Below are positions 60,055-64,000 of a stretch of 64,000 bases of DNA, piece after piece; the stretch's first letter is position 1; each line of letters opens with the position of its first letter. The notes below the pieces were generated by a model. That model worked only from the letters and a program-made list of their open reading frames with translations. It did not search any database and was not told where the DNA came from. This DNA comes from Neospora caninum Liverpool (taxonomy: Eukaryota > Apicomplexa > Conoidasida > Eucoccidiorida > Sarcocystidae). The translations under genes and the position numbers were made by a program. The stretch covers positions 1,116,001 through 1,180,000 of the forward strand of contig NC_018387.1 of assembly GCF_000208865.1 (NCBI RefSeq), read 5' to 3'.

Positions 60055-63000
60055 ATGGCGCCTCATCCCCCGAGAGACAGCGGGGAGATTCACTCGCCGC
60101 TCGCCCAGCGTTTTCAGGATTTGCCTCATCGTCGAGGGGCCGAAGCGCCTTCGCCGAGCCAAACAGCTTCGCCGCCCGCCACCGATTCAAGCGACGCACC
60201 GGCGTCTCCCGCCACCGATTCAAGCGACGCACCGGCGTCTCCTGCCACCGATTCACGCGACGCACCGGCGTCTCCCGCTGTCTGCGCCAAGCCGTTCGTT
60301 TCGAGCCCGTTCTGTGTCTCTTCAGGCGCGGGCATCGACGGAGCTTCAACAGGCTCGTGGGACAGGGACAGCCTGCAGGCCGGTGACGCCGTGGTGGGGC
60401 GACGACGGTTTGCGGCCAACCACTTTCTTCCGCTCCTTACCGAGCTGTTTGTCGCTCTGTTCAAAGCCCACTGCTTCTCCTCACTCGTCGTCCGCGTCCT
60501 CCAGGCGATTGAGGAAGAGATTGTCGTCGACGACGCGTTTGTTCCCTACCTGACGACGCCTCGGTCCAACGCCGCCTGGTCGACTCCGAGATGCGGATCT
60601 GCAGACACCGGCGAGAGCGCAGCCAGCGCGGGGCTTCGCGGCGACGCGCGCGGCTCGTTTTCTGAGCCGGAAGACGAGACCAGTGGCGAGTCTCCCCCTC
60701 GGTCGCCTCCCAGCGATCCCGACGCTTCGCTGGACCCGTTGTCTCCGGTTGTGGACGCTGCGCCCGCACGCTGTGTGCGGAAAGCGAGCGCAAAGTGGCC
60801 GTTGTTCTGCCCGCCCACCATCTCTTCCTTCGGTTCCCTGTCTTTACACCCCGCCAGCGGACCTATCGCGTTTCCGCATGCAACGTTCGAGCCTGTGCCT
60901 GGAGGCGGCGCGAACCTCAGACACTTGTGGAGCTCCGGACCCGGCAGTCTCGCTGGTGCAGGCCTCGGGAGGCTCCGGCACGAAGGCGAAATGCGCTTTT
61001 TCACCAAGTTGAGGCTCGTCGAAGCCTTCCAGAGGGTGGACGCGAGTGCGCGAATGACCAAACGAAAGGTCGTGCCTCCGACCTTCCACGAGTGCCGCGC
61101 GATTCTCAATCTTGCTCAGGTACGAGAACCGGAGAGAAGAACGGCGAAACAGAACTGCAGATGACCGGCGAAAAAACAACGGAGAGGGAAGTCATAATTT
61201 GCATCGCTCGGGGGGAGAGCCCGATTGGGCCGTTCTCCGGGCAGTTAAAATCGCAGCTTGAGTTCCACGTCGCGGCCCGGTCTTGATCGCCTGAGTCTTG
61301 GCCGTTTGAAACCACCAAGAATCCGTCAGGCTTCTTTCCGCGGGCTTTCCTCTCAGCGGGTTTCCTCTCAGCGAGTTTCCTGAGGTGTGCTCAGTCGTCC
61401 CGCTGGTGGGGCTTTCCCGTGTTTCCGACCCCCCCGCCTCAGACCGCCAAAACGCTGGCAGGAGGCGCTTCTGTTTCTTCGCTCACTCCGTTTCCGCTGC
61501 ATGCAGATCCTAGAGAGCCGCTCTCAGCTGCGATTAATCACCATGGATGGAGATGAGACTTTGTACCCGGACGGCGCGAACTTCACTGACGAACGGATCG
61601 CGCGAAATATCGCGGCGCTTCTGCGGAGGGGTACCAAAGTCGCCGTCGTCACAGCGGCAGGTTGGCCAAAAACCCTCGAAAGTGAAACGCGGGCCTCGTG
61701 CGCCTCGCGGGCGGGAAGTCTGAGGCGCCAGGACGGCTTCTCGTGTTGGACTGTGAAATCCAGCTTCAAATCAGACGCGTTGAGCAGAGAAGCGAAAACA
61801 GAAGATCGCGGGGAAAAAAAGACGGCGCAGGTCGACCGGAGGATGGCACGCGGGCTCACTGGCCGTGATGGTTGTACATGAAGCCATGACAGCTCAACGA
61901 GCCTTGTGCCGCTCGTGATCCTTCTCGCGTCCCTCTCGGCGTTCCCTCTTCCTTTCAGCCCGGTTTTTCTGCCTGAGAAACGCATCTGCGCCTCAGACAT
62001 CCCTTCACGTTGTCGCTCCGTCCCTCTTCTCTGCGCCTTCTCTCTTCTCTCTCTCCTTTGGATCTCTTGTCCACCAGTGCGACCGCCGTCGGCCACAGAC
62101 CCTCTGCCGTGGGGTGTCCTGGTGCTGTGCGCTGTCTTGTGCAGGCTACGGCTATGAGACTTCCCGTTATCAGGAGCGATTGGGGGTGTTGTTTGATTTC
62201 TTGAAAGAGGAAAAGGTGTCGGCTGAGGCCGCCGGAAACTTTTACGTCATGGGCGGCGAGTCGAACTACTTGATGCAGTGAGCTCCCTCACCGTTTCTCA
62301 GTCTAGACAGCAAACTTCACCTCAGCGCCAGCTCTTTGTAAAATCTTCTTCCCGCGCCGCCGATCCCTCTCCTGTCTCGACTTTTCTTCTCCGTCGGCAA
62401 AAGACTCTGGGTCACTCTTGTCTCCCCTGTTTCGACTCTCTCTGCGTTGCCTCCTTTCGCATTTCCTCTATCTTCTTGATCCGTCGCTGTGTCGGCGGCA
62501 CACTCAGCTGCGTCTCTGACTCTGCTCTTTTCTCAGGCCTTTTCTCTACTGAGAGTCCACGCGTGGCGCCTCCGCGCTTTCAGCTTTTGCTTTCGCGCGG
62601 GGATGTCGCTTCTCCCATGGGCTCTGCTCCCTGCCTCCTTGTTTTTCAGACTTTCTCCCGAACTCACGCTCGTGCCTGTCGACGAGGCGCTCTGGACCTC
62701 CTTCCGGCCGCCGTGTCACCCGCGGGAAGCCGAGCGTCTCCTCGACATTGCCGAGGCAGCACTGCGCACTCTGAGCGAGGATCTGAGGCTGCCTGCATGC
62801 ATTCTGAGAAAAGAGCGCGCTGTCGGGCTCATTCGGCGGCCCGTGAAGGAAGAAGATGACGGTGGGAGGCAGGAGGCGGTCGCATCTAGCCGTTGATACA
62901 AAGAGGAAACGGGGACCACAAATCCGTTTGCCGTTATCGCCATATATATGTGTAACCCGATACGTGGGCAAACGCACATATATCCACCTGTATATATGCA

Positions 63001-63258
63001 TGTGAAGAAATAAATAGTCGTATTGCTTGGCGTTAAAAACGCTTTTCAGATAGATTCTCTTGCTGTCTCTGCTTTCTGGTACACGAAAAACATATACCTC
63101 TATGTTTACATATAGGACTAAAACTGCAACGGCACTTCGCTTTACCCAACACGCGTCCTGAAGGTTTTCCCCTTGATCATTCTTCCTGCCACATCGTCCA
63201 GGGTGCAGGCATATACATATATATATATATATGTATATATATGCATATATATATATAT

Positions 63259-63292
<34 letters not shown>

Positions 63293-63506
63293 ATGTATAT
63301 GTATATATATGCATATATATCTACAGGGTGCGTCTACCAGTTCTTTGTTGAGCTTCTCTTCCTTTTTTGCCGGCGATTCATTTCCCTTTTCTGCTTTATG
63401 CGTTCTCCAGAGAGCACGCTTGGCTTCGGCACCGCTGGCGGGATGCACCGAGAGAATTTGGAGGAGATTGTCATGCGAGTTCGCCGGACGATCCGCGACG
63501 AATTAG
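60055..63506 (+). CDS. ISN1: IMP-specific 5'-nucleotidase (ISN1 family), partial, five exons, continues past the window
   Basis: ISN1 enzymes hydrolyse IMP to inosine and phosphate, using a HAD-type active site, in purine metabolism. Exons: 60055-61119, 61507-61660, 62145-62277, 62650-62842 and 63413-63506, all phase-consistent; 546 complete codons are seen and the gene runs beyond 64000. Family signatures: [18 protein letters not shown], then motif [15 protein letters not shown] (Asp369, Asp371), motif II VTAAG (Thr404), [12 protein letters not shown], and ILRKERAVG (Lys505). The start ATG is in ACCATGG. Yeast and Plasmodium ISN1 are about 445-450 residues; this one is longer because of an N-terminal repeat and a Ser/Pro/Glu-rich insert around residues 185-240. 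The C-terminal part with the remaining metal-binding residues lies outside the window. Confidence 0.9.
60178..60276 (+). repeat. Three 33-nt tandem coding repeats in ISN1
   Basis: Three copies encode [11 protein letters not shown], with S to R in the third. They are nearly identical at the DNA level, which points to recent expansion, and they lie in the disordered N-terminal extension before the first conserved ISN1 segment. Confidence 0.92.
63208..63320. repeat. (TA)n microsatellite in ISN1 intron 4
   Basis: TA dinucleotides interrupted by ATGTATATG and ATGCATAT lie just before the acceptor of the fifth ISN1 exon. Confidence 0.9.
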
Positions 63507-64000
63507 GTCCGTCTTTCTTCTCTTCTTTCCACACGGCGCCTTCGTGCGTCGCGACGGGGAAGGAGCGCAGCAGAAAAAGAAAGGCGATATGCTCGGGGCC
63601 TTAGTATCTGCCATGTGCATATCGTGGATACACCTTAGCCGCGTCTTGTGTGCAAGGGACTCATCGCTTCAGGCCTAGCGGTGCGCCCCTGTGACTCGGC
63701 TTTCCCCACAAATATATATATATATATATATATATATCATTGTAATACCTATTATTGCGTGCATTTGTGTCTGTGCATGCAAGTACGCATTCTCTATGGC
63801 GGTATCGAATGAGGGGCGTAGCATGTCGACGAATTCATATCAGGTGTCTGTATGCTGCTCTATATGCTTCGTTTCGAGCTCTCTGTCTCTGTCTTTCGGT
63901 GTGTATGTACACGTGCGTGATCCTTCGACAGGCCTCTCGGTTCGCTCTTTGTCTCTGTGTCTCCTGTCTCCACACGCGAGGCCAAGTGCTCGATGTGTCT
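63507..64000. other. Start of ISN1 intron 5 at the right edge
   Basis: The donor GT at 63507-63508 follows the codons for RDELG. The rest contains a (TA)n run near 63713-63737 and no convincing further exon before the window ends. Confidence 0.6.

Noticed and set aside
59524..60162. 212-codon minus-strand open frame overlapping the ISN1 start
   Set aside because: Arg-rich with no domain and antisense to the ISN1 N-terminus; the sense strand has the family signatures.
1..64000. CRISPR arrays, transposons, riboswitches or prokaryotic operons
   Set aside because: None seen. The tandem repeats have TA-run spacers of variable length, and the genes have eukaryotic introns.

Overview
The window looks like nuclear chromosomal DNA of a Toxoplasma-like tissue-cyst coccidian (Apicomplexa, Sarcocystidae); the exact species cannot be fixed from the sequence alone. 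The reasons are long genes cut by dozens of short GT-AG introns, GC-rich serine/proline/arginine-rich coding exons set in pyrimidine-rich and (TA)n-rich non-coding DNA, frequent TGCATGC motifs, and low-complexity insertions inside conserved domains. No bacterial, viral, CRISPR or transposon features were seen.

Layout. (1) 1285-13782, minus strand: a complete 13-exon gene for a HERC-like E3 ubiquitin ligase (RCC1 repeats, then a HECT domain). All splice phases agree and give 1630 residues, with catalytic Cys1598. Its intron 10 holds a 16-copy minisatellite. (2) 13783-19761: a 6 kb divergent non-coding region with pyrimidine minisatellites. (3) 19762-48612, plus strand: one 49-exon gene, reconstructed in frame from ATG to TGA, coding for about 1903 residues. 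It has N-terminal leucine-rich repeats, a long helical ARM/HEAT-like solenoid, a charged coiled-coil segment and two PH-like regions at the C-terminus. I do not recognise a named homologue. (4) 50721-50800 and 51335-51414, minus strand: two identical tRNA-Leu(CAG) genes with T-run terminators. (5) 52686-57560, plus strand: a multi-exon HAD-like protein of an uncharacterised protist type. Its catalytic motifs I-III and motif IV lie on separate exons with a long low-complexity insertion between them. (6) 60055 to beyond the right edge, plus strand: a partial gene for an ISN1-type IMP-specific 5'-nucleotidase (purine metabolism), five exons seen.

The genes do not form an operon or an evident pathway. 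The ubiquitin ligase and the solenoid protein are divergently transcribed; the HAD-like gene and ISN1 are tandem and both carry HAD-type catalytic motifs. Exon coordinates were worked out by hand from splice consensus, reading phase and protein-family motifs. The phases close to an exact multiple of three for both large genes, which is strong internal support. The least certain models are the middle exons of the HAD-like gene and exon 33 of the solenoid gene.
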